In this document: one piece after another, positions 39,901 through 50,500 of the stretch
Position numbering within the stretch: position 1 is the first letter of the stretch
Layout: every line of letters begins with the position of its first letter
Source of the DNA: Strigops habroptila
Taxonomy: Eukaryota; Chordata; Aves; Psittaciformes; Psittacidae
DNA length: 64,000 bases
Assembly: GCF_004027225.2 (NCBI RefSeq)
Contig: NW_022651110.1
Span: 569,517-633,516, forward strand
Reading direction: 5' to 3'
Position numbers and translations under genes: made by a program
The notes under the pieces: generated by a model
The model's input: only the letters and a program-made list of their open reading frames with translations
Told to the model about the DNA's origin: nothing
Databases searched by the model: none

Positions 39901-42900
39901 GCTGTCGGGCTCGTCCCCGCTCTGTGACTGTTTCCTCTTGCGTCCTCCCCCCTCACCATCCGACCGCCCCCCGGAACGGTTCCGGAACCCTCTTCTCTTG
40001 GGCTGAAGGGGGAAGAAATCACTTGGATCAATCAACTTGAGGCGTTGAGAGAAGCTTCAAAACCAAAGTATTCCACTCATCTGCTACATCTCTTAAAGAA
40101 GTTTTAATTCTTGTGACCCTGCAGATGTGGTTTTGGTTATAAAAGGATTTTATAGCTGGGTTAGTGCCCCTTGTGAGCGGATTTGGGATGGGGGAAGCAT
40201 TCACAGGCTCTATTTTGATTGCGAATGGGTCTATACAAGCTCAGTGATACCCATTTCTACCCAGGAAAATGTGAGTTATTCCATAGCGGAATAATTCATG
40301 GAAGCACCATGAATTAAGGCTCATGCTTCCCAAAGGACTCCACTCTCCAGCCGACCCACCAAGGGAAGCAAAACTCAACCGTGACAAGAAACCAAACCCG
40401 ACGGCGACGACTTACCATGAGCGTGTTCATGTGCCAGGGCACCGACCCCATCCTGTCTCTGTTCCGTTGCCTCCCCATTCCATACGGCATATTCCCATAC
40501 CGTCCCATTCCCATGCCCGACATCCCCATCATGCCATAGTCATAGTCTCCGTAGTCACCGTAATCTCCGTAGTCGCCATAGTCACCGTAATCCCCATAGT
40601 CGCCGTAGTCGCCGTAATCTCCGTAGTCGCCGTAGTCGCCGTAATCGGGAACAAGGGCTTGGGAAAAGAGGGAAGGGAGCCTGTTGGATCCGGCCCCCCC
40701 CATCCCACGTCCTCCCATGTAGTTCAGCTCATTCCAACGGGCCGAGAGGCGCTCGGAGCTGGACGAGGGCATGAAGTGGTCGCTGCGGTTGAAGGCGTTG
40801 AGCCGCCCGCGGTTCTGGACGCGGTTCTGAGCCCGGCCCCGCATGAGCCCGTAGTTGTTCCCTCTGTTGCGTGACTGATCCCTGCGGTTGTCGAACTGGC
40901 TCCCGAAGGAATCGTTCCGGTCGGTCCCCACGTCGCCGTAGTCGTAGCTGGGTCGATACATGTCGCGGTCGTTCATGGAGGACCTCGAGTCGTAGGAGTC
41001 GAAGGACTCGAATCTGAAAGAGCTGTGGGAGGAGATGATGGTCAGCACCAGGGTGACATTCCCACACCCCACACAGGGGCTTGCATCCAGTTTTAAGCCC
41101 AATCCATGTCGTTCTGGCCAGAAAACCACAATAAAAGTATTATTAATCCCTGCAAACCCATCGCTTTCTGTATCCCAAGTCGCTTTTTCCTTATTCTTGG
41201 TGGAAATAAGTAAGTATCAAACTTATGTGCAGGACAACCTGAAAAGAAACCCCTTGGAGATGTCCCAACCTCACCAACTTACAGCACCAAAACACATGCA
41301 TGTGTGCACCCACGTGTTGGGGCAGGTAAAAAACATCAGCAATTAAGTTGATTTTCCAAGGAACATTGGATCATATCAACACAATCATGGAATCAACCAG
41401 GTTGGAAAAGACCTTTCAGCTCATCAGGTCCAACACTGCCCAGCGCTGCCAAGGCCACCACTAACCTATGGCATGAGGGACTTGTCTACATGGGGTGTGA
41501 GCACTTGCAGGGCCGGTGACTCCAGCACTGCCCTGGGCAGCCTGTTCCACTGCCTGAGCACCCTCTGGGGAAGGAATTGTTCCCAACCTCCATCTAAACC
41601 TCCCCTGGTGCAGCTTGAGGCCGTTTCCTCTTGTCCCATCCCTTGGGAGCAGAGACCAGCCCCCTCCTGGCTCCATCCTCCTGTCAGGCAGTTGCAGAGA
41701 GCGAGAAGGTCCCCCCTGAGCCTTCTCTTCTCCAGACTAAACCCCCCAGGTCCCTCAGCCGTTCCTCATCACACTTGTGCTCCAGGCCCTGCACCAGCTC
41801 CGGTGCCCTTCCCTGGCCCCGCTCCAGCACCTCAATGTCTCTCTTGCAGTGAGGGGCCCAGAACTGACACAGGATTCGAGGTGCAGCCCCACCAGTGCCC
41901 AGCACAGGGGGACAGTCCCTGCCCTGGCCCTGCTGCCACCCTGGTGCTGATACACTGGCACAAGCTCCATCAATCCACACCCTCAGCTCCTTTTCCACGA
42001 GCAGCTTTCCAGCCGCTCTTCCCCAAGCCTGGAGCATTGCAAGGGGCTGGTGTGGCCCAAGTACAGAACCTGCTTCTTTGCCCTATAGAACTTCCGAACA
42101 GCTTCATCTGAAGTTACATTAAAAACCATTATTTTCACTATCAAACGTAAGCAAGTGGCAGAACCACCTCTCCTGGTCTTCCATCCCGTCCCCTGTCCCG
42201 CCGCTGCCCTCCTTCGACAGCATATCCAGGCGCTGGTTGATCTTTGCAATGATGGAATCCGAGTTCTCGTTGGCTGAGTGCTCGGTGCCGTAGGAGGTGA
42301 TGGGCATGGAAGAGCTGACATCAGCACTGAGGCTCATATCTGAAGCTTTGTGGGTTTCCCAGCTGCTGGAGCTGGCAGGAGCATAGTTGTACGTGGCTGC
42401 GGTGTTCGCGGCGGTGGTTTGGGTGTTGTAGTAGTCGTAGCCCTCGTAGCCTGGCAGGAAAGGCAAAGAACATGGATGTTAATTCCATATGACAGACACA
42501 GGTACCTGGAGGAAGAGTTTGGATGTGAATAAATCCCACCAGGCACGGCTGTAGATGGATTTGACGTCTTTGCAAAGAAATGTGGGTTCTAAAACTGGGG
42601 AACAGCCAAGATTCTTCTTCTCTAAGCCTAAAATGTGTGAGCAGCTCTGGTGTCCTCAAAATCAGAAGGATACGGAGCTGCTGGAGCAAGGCCAGAGGAG
42701 GCCACGAGGATGAGGAGGGGCTGGAGCAGCTTCCACATGGAGCCAGGCTGAGAACATTGGGGCTGGAGAAGAGAAGCTGCGTGGAGAGCTCAGAGCAGCT
42801 CCCAGGGGCTGAAGGGGGCTCCAGGGATGTGGGGAAGGACCTTCAGCAGTGACAGGACAAGGGGTGATGGGTTCAAACTGCAACAGGGAAGTTCAGGTTG

Positions 42901-45900
42901 GAGATAAGGAAGAAGTTCTTCCCCATGAGGGTGGAATGGGTTGAATGGAGAAGCTGTGGCTGCCCCATCGCTGGCAGTGTTCAAGGCCAGTTTGGACACA
43001 GGGGCTTGGAGCAACCTGCTCTAGTGGAAGGTGTCCCGGGTTGTGTATGGCCAAGCTGTCAGATTCCAAGGGCAAACCTTGGGTTTGGAGGGGAAAATGA
43101 TATTAATCATTTTATTAATCACTAAATCAGTTTATTAATGCACTCATCTGGCTGTCCAAGACCAAGGGAGAAATGGAGATGGAAAAGAAACAGAACTTTT
43201 CTCATCCACAAGGTAATTTTCCTGCTCTAAGGCACAGCCACCAGGACAGAGCTCTGTCATGCTCCACGGGCCTCAGAAAAAGCCACAACCATGGAGCAAG
43301 GTGCAAGGAAAGACAGGAAGCAGTGAGGAGGAGAGTTCTGCACCCCAATCCTGAGCAGAGAGAGTGCAGGAGGTGGAAAAGAGCTGCAGAGCCTGAGCAG
43401 AGCACCCCAAACCCAGGTAACAGCTGGAGTCAGCACACACCTTGCCAGCTCGTCGCATTCGTCCCATAGGTACCTGAAGGGGACAAAAAGAAGAGAGTGG
43501 TTCAGCTCCCACAGCAACAAACTCAAAAGTTGAGAGGTGAAATTGAGCTAATTCAGTTTAATCACTGCTAAAAATGCTGGGAAGGAGGGAATCAGGACTT
43601 CCAAGAGCTGATTACAGAAATGTAATGGATAACTAATACATTTTACATGGTTTTTGAAGCACTTTCAAGCGTTTACACTTGAAAACAGCTCAAGTGTTCC
43701 ATAAACCCCCTCAAGAAGCAGTAAAACTGCAGCAAAAGCAAATGTTTGTTCAAACTGTCACTTTTGGGAGCATCTTGGTGCTGCTGTTTGGGCTGGAAAG
43801 GGGGGAGCCCAAAGTCTCAAACAGCCCTGGACAGGCTTTGTTTGCAGCACTAACACCCAGGTGACAAACCCCAGCACGTTCATCACCCCCGGCACCGTTC
43901 CATGGTGTCAGAGGAAGCTTCTGCAGTAGAAATGATTTAAAATCACTTCGAATGATTTCAAACAGGTAGAAGAAAGGTGGGAAAAAGTGTTTCTGTAGCA
44001 CACTACTCTGGCTAGAAAGAATTAAAAGTAAGCTCTACTCTCAAACTGCAACTCCCCAAATCTCTTCACAGACACAAACCTCACCTTGAGTGTTGGTGGC
44101 TCCAGTGTTCCAGGTGCCATAACCTGCAAGGAAAAGAAGGGAGCTGTCAAAGCATCACCTCTGCTGCTGGCCCAGGGCTCCGTTCTTCCCTTAAACAACC
44201 CTAAACCCAGCCAAGTCTTTAATTACAGCCTCGCTCCCGCTTTTCATTGCTTGGGAAACACGCCTGGAGCTGCCTGATGCTTTGTTTCAGCATCTGAAGA
44301 TCGACGAGATGGTTTGAACCACTCTGTTAAAAGAACAGAGTGTGTTTCGAAAGAGAAATTGGGTTTAAATGGGTTATGACAACACAAAGCTACGTTGAGA
44401 CAGCAGAATTATAGGTTAGAATGATACAGGGTGGCCAGAGAAGCTGTGGCTGCCCCAGCCCTGGCAGTGTCCAAGGCCAGGTTGGACACAGGGGCTTGGA
44501 GCAGGATGAGCTTTAAGCCCCTTTCCAACCCAAACTATTCCATGAGGAGAAAATCCACGGGATAAGTCACCCAAAGAACGGAACCAGCACTGAGAAACAC
44601 ACGTTCCAGTTGTGTTGTGCCAGCAGAAGCATCCTTTTTCCTAGGGAATACTGCATATCCTCACACATGATCCGAGGTGAGGAATGCCATTCCAGGAGCC
44701 AGTAAAACACATGGAGCCCTTCCACTTGCCAGCGCTAATTGCAAGCACTGCACTAACGAAGCGGCTTCAGTCTGGTCTCCCCAGGTCAGCAGTGGCTGAA
44801 GCACTGGCCCAGGTGGAAGAAGCACCAAAGCAGCCACCGTGTTCAGCAGCTCTCATTTCCCAGCTCGATTCCTGCCTCCAGGCACGCTGGTGGCTGCAGA
44901 ACAGCTGGAGAACAGAAGAGGAAGCAAACCCAGCACAGGGAAGCTTTGCTCAGGGCAGATTGCTCAGTTTCGAACCCAAAATAGCAGCAGCCGTGGGATT
45001 AAAAGCGAGCTCCTCTCCTTCCATTTTTAAGCTGTCTTGGATAAAACCTTGGCTATGTTAATCCAGGAGGCAAAAATAGCCTGGACCTACTCAAAACCTC
45101 AGGAAGACAGAGGTTGCTCAAGCCCAAAATGCAGTGTTCTCAAAGCAAAGACCTCAGGTTCCCAAAGCAAAGACCTCAGGTTCTCAAAGCAAAGACCTCA
45201 AGGTTTCAGTACAACTGAAGAACGTGGCAATTCAAGAGTTCAATGTCTCATTTTGAAACTCATTATTAAGTAAAACACTCACTAGATGAGACACGTGGCT
45301 CTTAAGGACTTGGTACCAAGCAGCAGGAGCAGCACAGCACATCCATAAACATCCCCAGCAGGGAAAACCCCAGTGGAACAAGTCGATAAGTCACCATCAC
45401 CTTCCCTTGGGATAATAAATATGACAAAGTGCAGAGAAGGGGGAAAAAAACCCAACTCAAAAGGGACCATGTGTCCTGATTCCCAGCTGATTCCCAAGAG
45501 AGCGCTCCCTGAGCTAGGGGGAAAGCTTGGGAAGGATTGTTCTCCACACACATGGACAAGCAGAGCAACGTCGAGGGATTTACTTGGTTCAGTCAAAGGG
45601 AAGCACTGAGAAGTTTAACACCTGCAGAAGAAAAAGCCAGGATCCAGAAGGGAATTCCTTCCAAGAGCAGAGCTTCTCCTGCTGATTCCAACACAGGGCT
45701 TTACCCAGGGAGAATAAAGTGTGATTTCTGCTGGAATCATGAAGTATTGAAGTTAATTTAGAGAGGTTTATTTAGAGACCCCCAAATATGCAAAAACTCC
45801 TTCATTTTTATACCACGGAACAGTAAAAATCCACACCAGAACATCCCTAAAGCTGCAGCACGCTCAGATGGGTTTAATCCATCAAGAGCGAAGGGAACAT

Positions 45901-47188
45901 CCCAGCTTTAAGCAGCAAATTCACTTCATGAAGCCAAAAATCTTTTTTCTTGGGAAGAACTTTTAGCTGCCTAAATGCTTCCAAAGCTGTCAGCAGAGCC
46001 ACCAGCACTCAGAGGATGATTCAACATTCATCGAAGGTGGTTCTAATCCTTATCACAGTTTCCCACCTCCTTTTTATGCCCAAAGAACAGGGCATAAACC
46101 GCTTCAAACCCATTTAGAAGCGTGAGGAAAGCGATCTGCAGTGAGCTGAAAGCAGAGACAGAGGGATCCCGTCAACAGGTCTGCATCGACATGAAGCCCA
46201 GATGAATCATGAATGAGCCCCACAGACAAAGCACCCCGGGGGGCAGCAGGAACTCGGTAAAACACACATCAAAAGGGTCACGTATCAAATCCTTCTGCGG
46301 TTGTGATCGTGTTATAAACCCCGAGGAGGTGTCTGCAGCAGCAAATAGGAGTGAAGAGTGAATTCCAGGGGGGATGAGGCCAGCGGGGAGAGGATTCCCC
46401 ATGTGCCACCCCCTCACCTCCCAGTAAGCCCCATCAGAGGGTTTTCAACAACCGATCTTCCTCCGTCCGGCTTCAATTTGGGTGCTTTCCGCCCGCCTCC
46501 CCCTCCTGCGCCCCTTGCTCCGTGGTTCAGACCCCTTCGAACCCGCTCAGCGCTCTGATGAAGGGAACCGGCTCTTCCCCCTCACCAACCACCCCCCAAC
46601 GCCGGCGAACAAAGCTCAATGCCGTTTCGGCGGGCTCCCGCCTCCCTCCTCACGGATTAACGTCTTCCCACCCAACGGCGTTACAACGGGAAGGGACGAA
46701 AGCACCCCGGGGGGGGGGGGGGAGTATGATGCTGCAGCCGCCCCCACCGGGGACCCCCCCGGAGCGGCCTCCCCCGGGAGGTAACGGGGCCGCTCGGGGG
46801 GAACACGGGGCCCCCTCGGGGGTCACAACCGGGGGAGGGGGGGGGGGGCGTGTCCGCGCGGCCGCCATTTTGTGTCGTCTTTAGAAATGGGACCGGCTCC
46901 ATTTCCGCCCCCCCCAACAGCACCCAGCCACCAATCAGCGGCGCCCTAGCGCTGAGAGACGCGGAGCTCAGCCAATCAGCGGCGGCGCCCCCTCATGGGA
47001 GGCGGGCACAACGCGTCCCGCTGGGGCTTAACCAACACCACCCCCCCCCCATGGTGATACCGGGAGCCGCCGCTGAGGTACCGGGAGGACAGAGCTGCTG
47101 CTGCCGCTGACCCCGGGGGAAGGGGAAGCACCGGGAGGCGCCGGCCCCCGCGGCTCCCCCGCAACCTACCGCCGTATCCCTGCTCCAT
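30409..47188 (-). CDS. AKAP8: AKAP8 (AKAP95), nuclear zinc-finger A-kinase anchor protein family
   Basis: Nuclear-matrix protein tied in mammals to PKA anchoring, condensin recruitment and pre-mRNA splicing. Fourteen coding exons sum to 2304 bp: 767 residues plus stop, longer than the 692-residue human protein. Domain order: Tyr/Gly-rich N-terminus (MEQGYG...), conserved [12 protein letters not shown], an Arg/Gly/Asn-rich disordered segment, an 11-copy GDY repeat (250-282), the KRKQ nuclear signal region, an acidic/basic helix (E/K-rich), zinc finger 1 (Cys438, Cys441, His454, His460), zinc finger 2 (Cys527, Cys530, His544, His550), the [18 protein letters not shown] segment and a Glu-rich tail. 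Zinc-finger sequences ([22 protein letters not shown]) match AKAP8 rather than AKAP8L. I cannot see the mammalian RII-binding helix in the tail. Confidence 0.96.
32400..32730 (+). mobile_element. Decayed LINE reverse-transcriptase fragment
   Basis: Translates in pieces to [14 protein letters not shown] and DGVALEWFQ, then LRVPQG, resembling the AFDTVDH and GVPQGS blocks of CR1/L2-type reverse transcriptases. It is broken by frameshifts and stops and is not functional. Confidence 0.55.
33974..34069 (-). CDS. AKAP8: AKAP8 exon: post-zinc-finger helix
   Basis: 32 codons, [18 protein letters not shown] through EKYLK, bounded by a CCCCAG acceptor and a GTGAGT donor (33968-33973). Length and phase are identical to the AKAP8L counterpart (51823-51918). 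Confidence 0.96.
34440..35322 (+). mobile_element. CR1 3' end, longest copy in the window
   Basis: Includes the end of the pol frame (AGGGACACACCAAGCTGTGT; AGAGGGACCTGGACGCGCTC) and the whole 3' region to a TTCTGTGATTC terminus. It sits in the AKAP8 intron between the zinc finger 2 exon and the next one, antisense to AKAP8. Confidence 0.9.
35601..35731 (-). CDS. AKAP8: AKAP8 exon: zinc finger 2
   Basis: 131 bp, [20 protein letters not shown] through DHNRNRR. Cys-X2-Cys-X13-His-X5-His. The donor GTAAGC is at 35595-35600 and the acceptor is TGTAG. Confidence 0.96.
36578..36671 (-). CDS. AKAP8: AKAP8 exon between the zinc fingers
   Basis: 94 bp, [20 protein letters not shown] through PDPFK plus one base. 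Basic helical linker. Acceptor TTCCAG, donor GTAAAT. Confidence 0.95.
37084..37225 (-). CDS. AKAP8: AKAP8 exon: zinc finger 1
   Basis: 142 bp, [20 protein letters not shown] through KTVEFLQ. C2H2-type finger of the AKAP95 class. Donor GTAGGT (37078-37083), acceptor GCTTAG. Confidence 0.97.
37569..37670. repeat. 102-bp imperfect inverted repeat (hairpin) in an AKAP8 intron
   Basis: Perfect 11-bp ends AGCTCATTAAT (37569-37579) and ATTAATGAGCT (37660-37670), then four positions of which three mismatch, then 13 perfect pairs (37584-37596 with 37643-37655). The ~46-nt centre holds two ATATACAGCC copies. It could be a short palindromic transposon or a small-RNA precursor. Confidence 0.85.
37927..38023 (-). 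CDS. AKAP8: AKAP8 exon: charged segment before zinc finger 1
   Basis: 97 bp, [20 protein letters not shown] through RDRAMDR. The acidic stretch then basic stretch matches the [17 protein letters not shown] region of mammalian AKAP8. Donor GTAGGA (37921-37926). Confidence 0.93.
38284..38911 (-). mobile_element. CR1 fragment with extra 3' segment, inverted copy of 11828-12460
   Basis: Reads on the minus strand as the same CR1-plus-285-bp unit, with a different 5' truncation point (38911). Confidence 0.8.
39309..39342 (-). CDS. AKAP8: AKAP8 exon: 34-bp microexon-like segment
   Basis: Encodes [11 protein letters not shown] plus one base. Placed by the TTGCAG acceptor, GTAGGG donor and phase. 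Only phase 0 entry avoids a stop, which also fixes the donor of the preceding exon. Confidence 0.85.
39485..39595 (-). mobile_element. CR1 internal fragment
   Basis: Reverse-oriented CCAGGTCTCCTGGAGCCCCT through TTCTCTTCTCCAGGCTGCCC. Confidence 0.75.
39646..39695 (-). CDS. AKAP8: AKAP8 exon: 50-bp acidic segment
   Basis: Encodes [16 protein letters not shown]. The donor GTAAGT (39640-39645) is required by phase; the overlapping GTGTAA would cause a stop in the next exon. The acceptor is a NAGNAG (CAGCAG), see findings. Confidence 0.87.
39858..40002 (-). CDS. AKAP8: AKAP8 exon: nuclear-signal region
   Basis: 145 bp, [20 protein letters not shown], then [20 protein letters not shown] to DTDN. 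The KRRGF and RKRKQ clusters match the region holding the nuclear localisation signal in the mammalian protein. Donor GTACGA. Confidence 0.95.
40416..41013 (-). CDS. AKAP8: AKAP8 exon: large disordered region with GDY repeats
   Basis: 598 bp, [20 protein letters not shown] through PWHMNTLM, residues 126-324. It holds the RPSYDYG motif, an Arg/Asn/Gly-rich stretch, RLPSLFSQ, the GDY array and a Met/Gly-rich segment. Acceptor CTTTCAG, donor GTAAGT (40410-40415). In mammals this Tyr-containing region drives self-association in the nucleus. Confidence 0.95.
40536..40646 (-). repeat. AKAP8: In-frame GDY codon repeat in AKAP8
   Basis: Thirteen Asp-Tyr pairs, eleven of them forming Gly-Asp-Tyr units, a 9-bp tandem repeat of 111 bp. 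The codons vary synonymously (TAC/TAT, GAC/GAT and four Gly codons), so it is an old, protein-level repeat rather than a fresh slippage tract. Confidence 0.95.
41385..42090 (-). mobile_element. CR1 3' region (second subfamily), sense to AKAP8
   Basis: Starts AATCAACCAGGTTGGAAAAG and covers about 700 bp, including CTTGAGGCCGTTTCCTCTTG. It closely resembles the copy at 59856-60520. Confidence 0.85.
42168..42450 (-). CDS. AKAP8: AKAP8 exon: N-terminal Tyr-rich segment and INQRLDM motif
   Basis: 283 bp, [20 protein letters not shown] through DGMEDQE. It contains [19 protein letters not shown], strongly conserved in the family. Acceptor TGCCAG. The donor AG|GTGGTT is weak but is the one that keeps phase with RFESF in the next exon. 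Confidence 0.93.
42640..43040 (+). mobile_element. CR1 fragment lacking its 3' terminus
   Basis: Standard CR1 sequence ending after CTAGTGGAAGGTGTCC. Confidence 0.85.
43441..43473 (-). CDS. AKAP8: AKAP8 exon: 33-bp N-terminal segment
   Basis: Encodes [10 protein letters not shown] flanked by split Gly codons, equivalent to the AYGTGVASWQG region of the mammalian protein. Donor GTGTGT, acceptor CCTTCAG. Confidence 0.9.
44085..44123 (-). CDS. AKAP8: AKAP8 exon: 39-bp N-terminal segment
   Basis: Encodes [12 protein letters not shown] flanked by split Gly codons. Donor GTGAGG (44079-44084), acceptor TTGCAG. Confidence 0.9.
44435..44545 (+). mobile_element. CR1 3' tail with internal deletion
   Basis: Jumps from GGGGCTTGGAGCA to GGATGAGCTTTAAGCCC, dropping about 60 bp. 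Confidence 0.75.
45137..45203 (+). repeat. Three copies of a 22-bp unit
   Basis: TTCTCAAAGCAAAGACCTCAGG, nearly identical in each copy, in AKAP8 intron 1. Confidence 0.9.
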
Positions 47189-47500
47189 CGCTCCCCTCCG
47201 CCTCCGGCCCTCGGCGCCGCACTGCCCGCCCGAACGCCCCGCTGCGCAGGCGCGCCGCGCCCGCCGCCCATTGGGCCTCTCCGCCGCTCTGCCCCGCCCA
47301 CGAAGCTCTCCATTGGCTGCTCTCCAACAGCCCGCCCCCTCACCTTCCATTGGCTGAGCTCGCCCAGAGGCACCACCCTCCCTTCCCACCCATTGGCCAG
47401 CGAGCGCACCTGTCACCATCCGTCCCCCCGAGCCTATTGGCGGAGGCTGCCCATCCGCTGTCAATCAGGCGCGTTCCCTCTCCTGATTGGGCGGCTGTAA
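46440..47500 (-). promoter_or_regulatory. AKAP8: CpG-island promoter of AKAP8 with CCAAT-box array
   Basis: GC-rich island around the first exon. Upstream, ATTGG (inverted CCAAT) starts at 47270, 47312, 47349, 47392, 47436 and 47486. Within intron 1, CCAATCAGCGGCG occurs at 46931 and 46972. A YY1-type GCCGCCATTTT is at 46861-46871. Confidence 0.75.
47170..47188 (-). CDS. AKAP8: AKAP8 first coding exon
   Basis: Start codon at 47186-47188. MEQGYG plus one base, then donor GTAGGT (47164-47169). It matches the MDQGYGG start of mammalian AKAP8. The 5' UTR runs rightward into the CpG island to an unseen start. Confidence 0.92.
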
Positions 47501-47519
47501 GCACAGCGTGGTCGTCCTC

Positions 47520-50500
47520 AGGCACATCCACAGGGAATTGTGGCAGGAAAAGGGGGTTCATGCTCCGAAACACCCCAAATTCACCCCAAAACCCCTTGGA
47601 ATCGCTTTACTTGGGAGTGTTCCTTCTTCCTGGCTGCTGCTTGCTCTGGAATCCCGCTGCAGAGGAGCGGGGGGGCAGGGGCGCACGTGGGGCTAATTGT
47701 CATTAACTACTACTAATAAATAATAACTAATTAAGTGATAAAGGAGCCCAAAACGTTCGTAGGAATTGAGCTCTTGGAGGAACAAGCAGAAAACACAAGT
47801 GAAATGGGCTCCAGGGGCAACAAACCCACCTTCTCTGTGCTGAGGACTGGCATTTTGGGGCACCTGCTTCCGTGTTCCCCAACACACCGACGCAGGAGAG
47901 GGATGGAGCGGAGGGAAGCAAGGATTCCCCTTGCTTTGCCTTAAGGAAACGCGGCAGCATCCAGAAACCATCACCCCGGGGATCAACGGAGCGCCTCGAG
48001 CCTGGCCCTTGCCGAGCTCCACGTGTTGCTTGGTTTTCTTAGGAGATTATTCATTCGGGGAAGCTGGAACAGCAGGAATTTGGCTCCTGCTGACTTTTCC
48101 AAGCTGATTTCCTCCCTTCTCCTGCTCCGAATCCGCAGCATCCCCATGGACAAGGCACTTCCGGATCCTCCATAGGGATCCATCCTGCTCAGCCCCAAGC
48201 AGTCCAAGGGGGCTTTCATTAGCACGATTGTTGGAGTTTCCCACCTGCATCCTAGAGGAGCACAGAGCCGTGGAAACCTTAATGCTGCACGCTCAAAGCA
48301 AAGCACTTCCATGGGCTTTGGACCCGGAACCCAGCCCCACAGCAGCGTTTAGTGTGGAAGGACCCAGCGTGCAGCCACCAAGCTCCCAACGCTCCAAGAA
48401 GCTGGAGGAGCCCAAGCTCATGGATAAGGCAGCATTGGGGATATTGAAGGGATAAATTCACCTCTACAAGGGGGAAGAGCTGGGATCTGTGGAGGGGAGA
48501 TGTTCCTTCCAACCAGACCTTCAGGAATGGTGGTATCCCCCATCACACAGGAAAGGAATTGATTACAACTTGTCTTGTCATGCTAACAACTGACTTCTCC
48601 TCCCCTTCAGGGTGGAAAATACAACAGGGAGAAGATGAGGAGAGCAAGAAACTCCCCAAACTCCACTTGCTGGCCCCTGCTAGGAATTCCATTGGCATTT
48701 GACAGATGCCGATGCTTCTGGAGTGAGCAGAAGCACATTGGAGGAGCTGTGTCCATGTTAACCCAAAGGTGATGAGCCTCTTCCCAAATAAAACCAGTTG
48801 GGAAGTAGCATATTTAACACACAACCTGCCCCCTCTGCCCAAACTGCGTTTCTCAAGGCACGCGAGAGAAATACGGACAGGAAAAGGGGGAAGCAAGGAA
48901 ATAAAGCAGGAAAGAGGAAGTCCAAGGAAGGTGGAACTCCCTGTACTACAAATAAAGGAGGGTTTGTCTGTTTTGATAAGGAATGGGTGGTTCTCAGGGA
49001 TCTCACCTCCTCCACGACCCAGTATTTAAGGTGACAGGCATGAAATGCTCTCCATTAAACCTGAAATCAAAGGTATTCCCTGGACCGCTGCCTGGAAACC
49101 CACCCTGACCCCCACATCCATCCTCACACACAGTTCAAAAGAGCAGAGCTCAGGTCTTCACGCTTCAACAAAGCCAAGCCCGGTTGTTTCCAGGGTGGCA
49201 CCAGCACATTCCACGGAGGTCAGAGGGTTCCTATGGAGAAAAGCAGGAGGGAAGCTGGAAGCCACCCCCAAGCTCTGCTGAGGAAGGAGGAGAAAGCAGC
49301 AGCTGTGAAAAGAGGCGGCAGAAGCGAGACGCCTCTTGGCACGAGCGGCGTGTGAGCAGATGATGGTGGCTAGCTGAATCCTCACCCGCCTCCGAAGCAC
49401 AAGGTGCGAACACGATGCCTCAGAGGCATCGTTCGGAGCCCTGGATCCTCCTCTTGCCTTTTCCAGCCTTCGCAACCAGCCCACCACATCACCCTCCGCG
49501 TGCTCCGAGGGGGAATTACACTGCTCTGAGCTCAAACACGCGTCAAGCGAGATCCAGGGATCTTCATATGCTCCAACAGCCCGAAACTGGGAGACGGCCA
49601 ATAAATCCCACACAAAAGGTGGAAGGGAGTGGGAGCCAAGTCCCTCGGAACCCAGCAGCTCACAGGGTTGTCCTCAGGATCCCGCACAAGAGGGAAGACG
49701 CCAAATCCCATGAGGTGTTTAGTGATCAGGATATTCATTATCCCGAGAAAAAGAAGCTTCCAGGATTAAGGTGAGATGTCCACCTGCAGGAGAGGGGGTG
49801 GCTGCTTGGGAAAGGCCAACGGGCAATGCCAGGATCAGTTCAGGACCCGAGCTCTGTGTTTCCATGCATGGCCCTGGTGTGAAGGAGGTGGAATGGTCCC
49901 TCTCGGAGCTCATCTCATCCCTCTCTTGATCCCACCTTGGTCTTCTGAAGGCTTGAAGTCAGGAACAGTCTTACTTTGTCCTCACATTGTGCTGAAACCT
50001 CCTTTTCTGGGGGAAACTTCTCTTGTACAAACAGTTTACACCACGTAGGGAGTTTGTAAGCCAGGACGTAGTGTGGTAACAGCAATTCAAGGCTGGGCGC
50101 ATCCTTATCCCTCAACCCATCCTGCAGGAAAGCTCCCAACTGCTTCTCTCCACAGCAGAAATAACCTCTTGAGTGTCATGGAGACTAATTTCCTCATTCC
50201 AAGAAAGAGGATCCATGCTCCAGGTGATGATTAACAACTGATGACAGCTTCAACCATGAGTAAGCAGCTGTAATGCTGAACAGAGAGAGGAAAGCTGAGC
50301 CCACAGTGACCTGGGACACGCTGTTTGCAGCCCAGTTCTAAGCCTCCAACCTCTCCCAAGCTGCTCGAGGGCCCCAGAAATGAAGGCAGAGCCACAGGGA
50401 ACCTCAGGACAGTCCTTTTATCTCCACATTCACCTTGAAAATCCAAGTGTTTTACAAACAACACAACGTTGACACCACTTAGTTTCCTCGGCACAATAAA

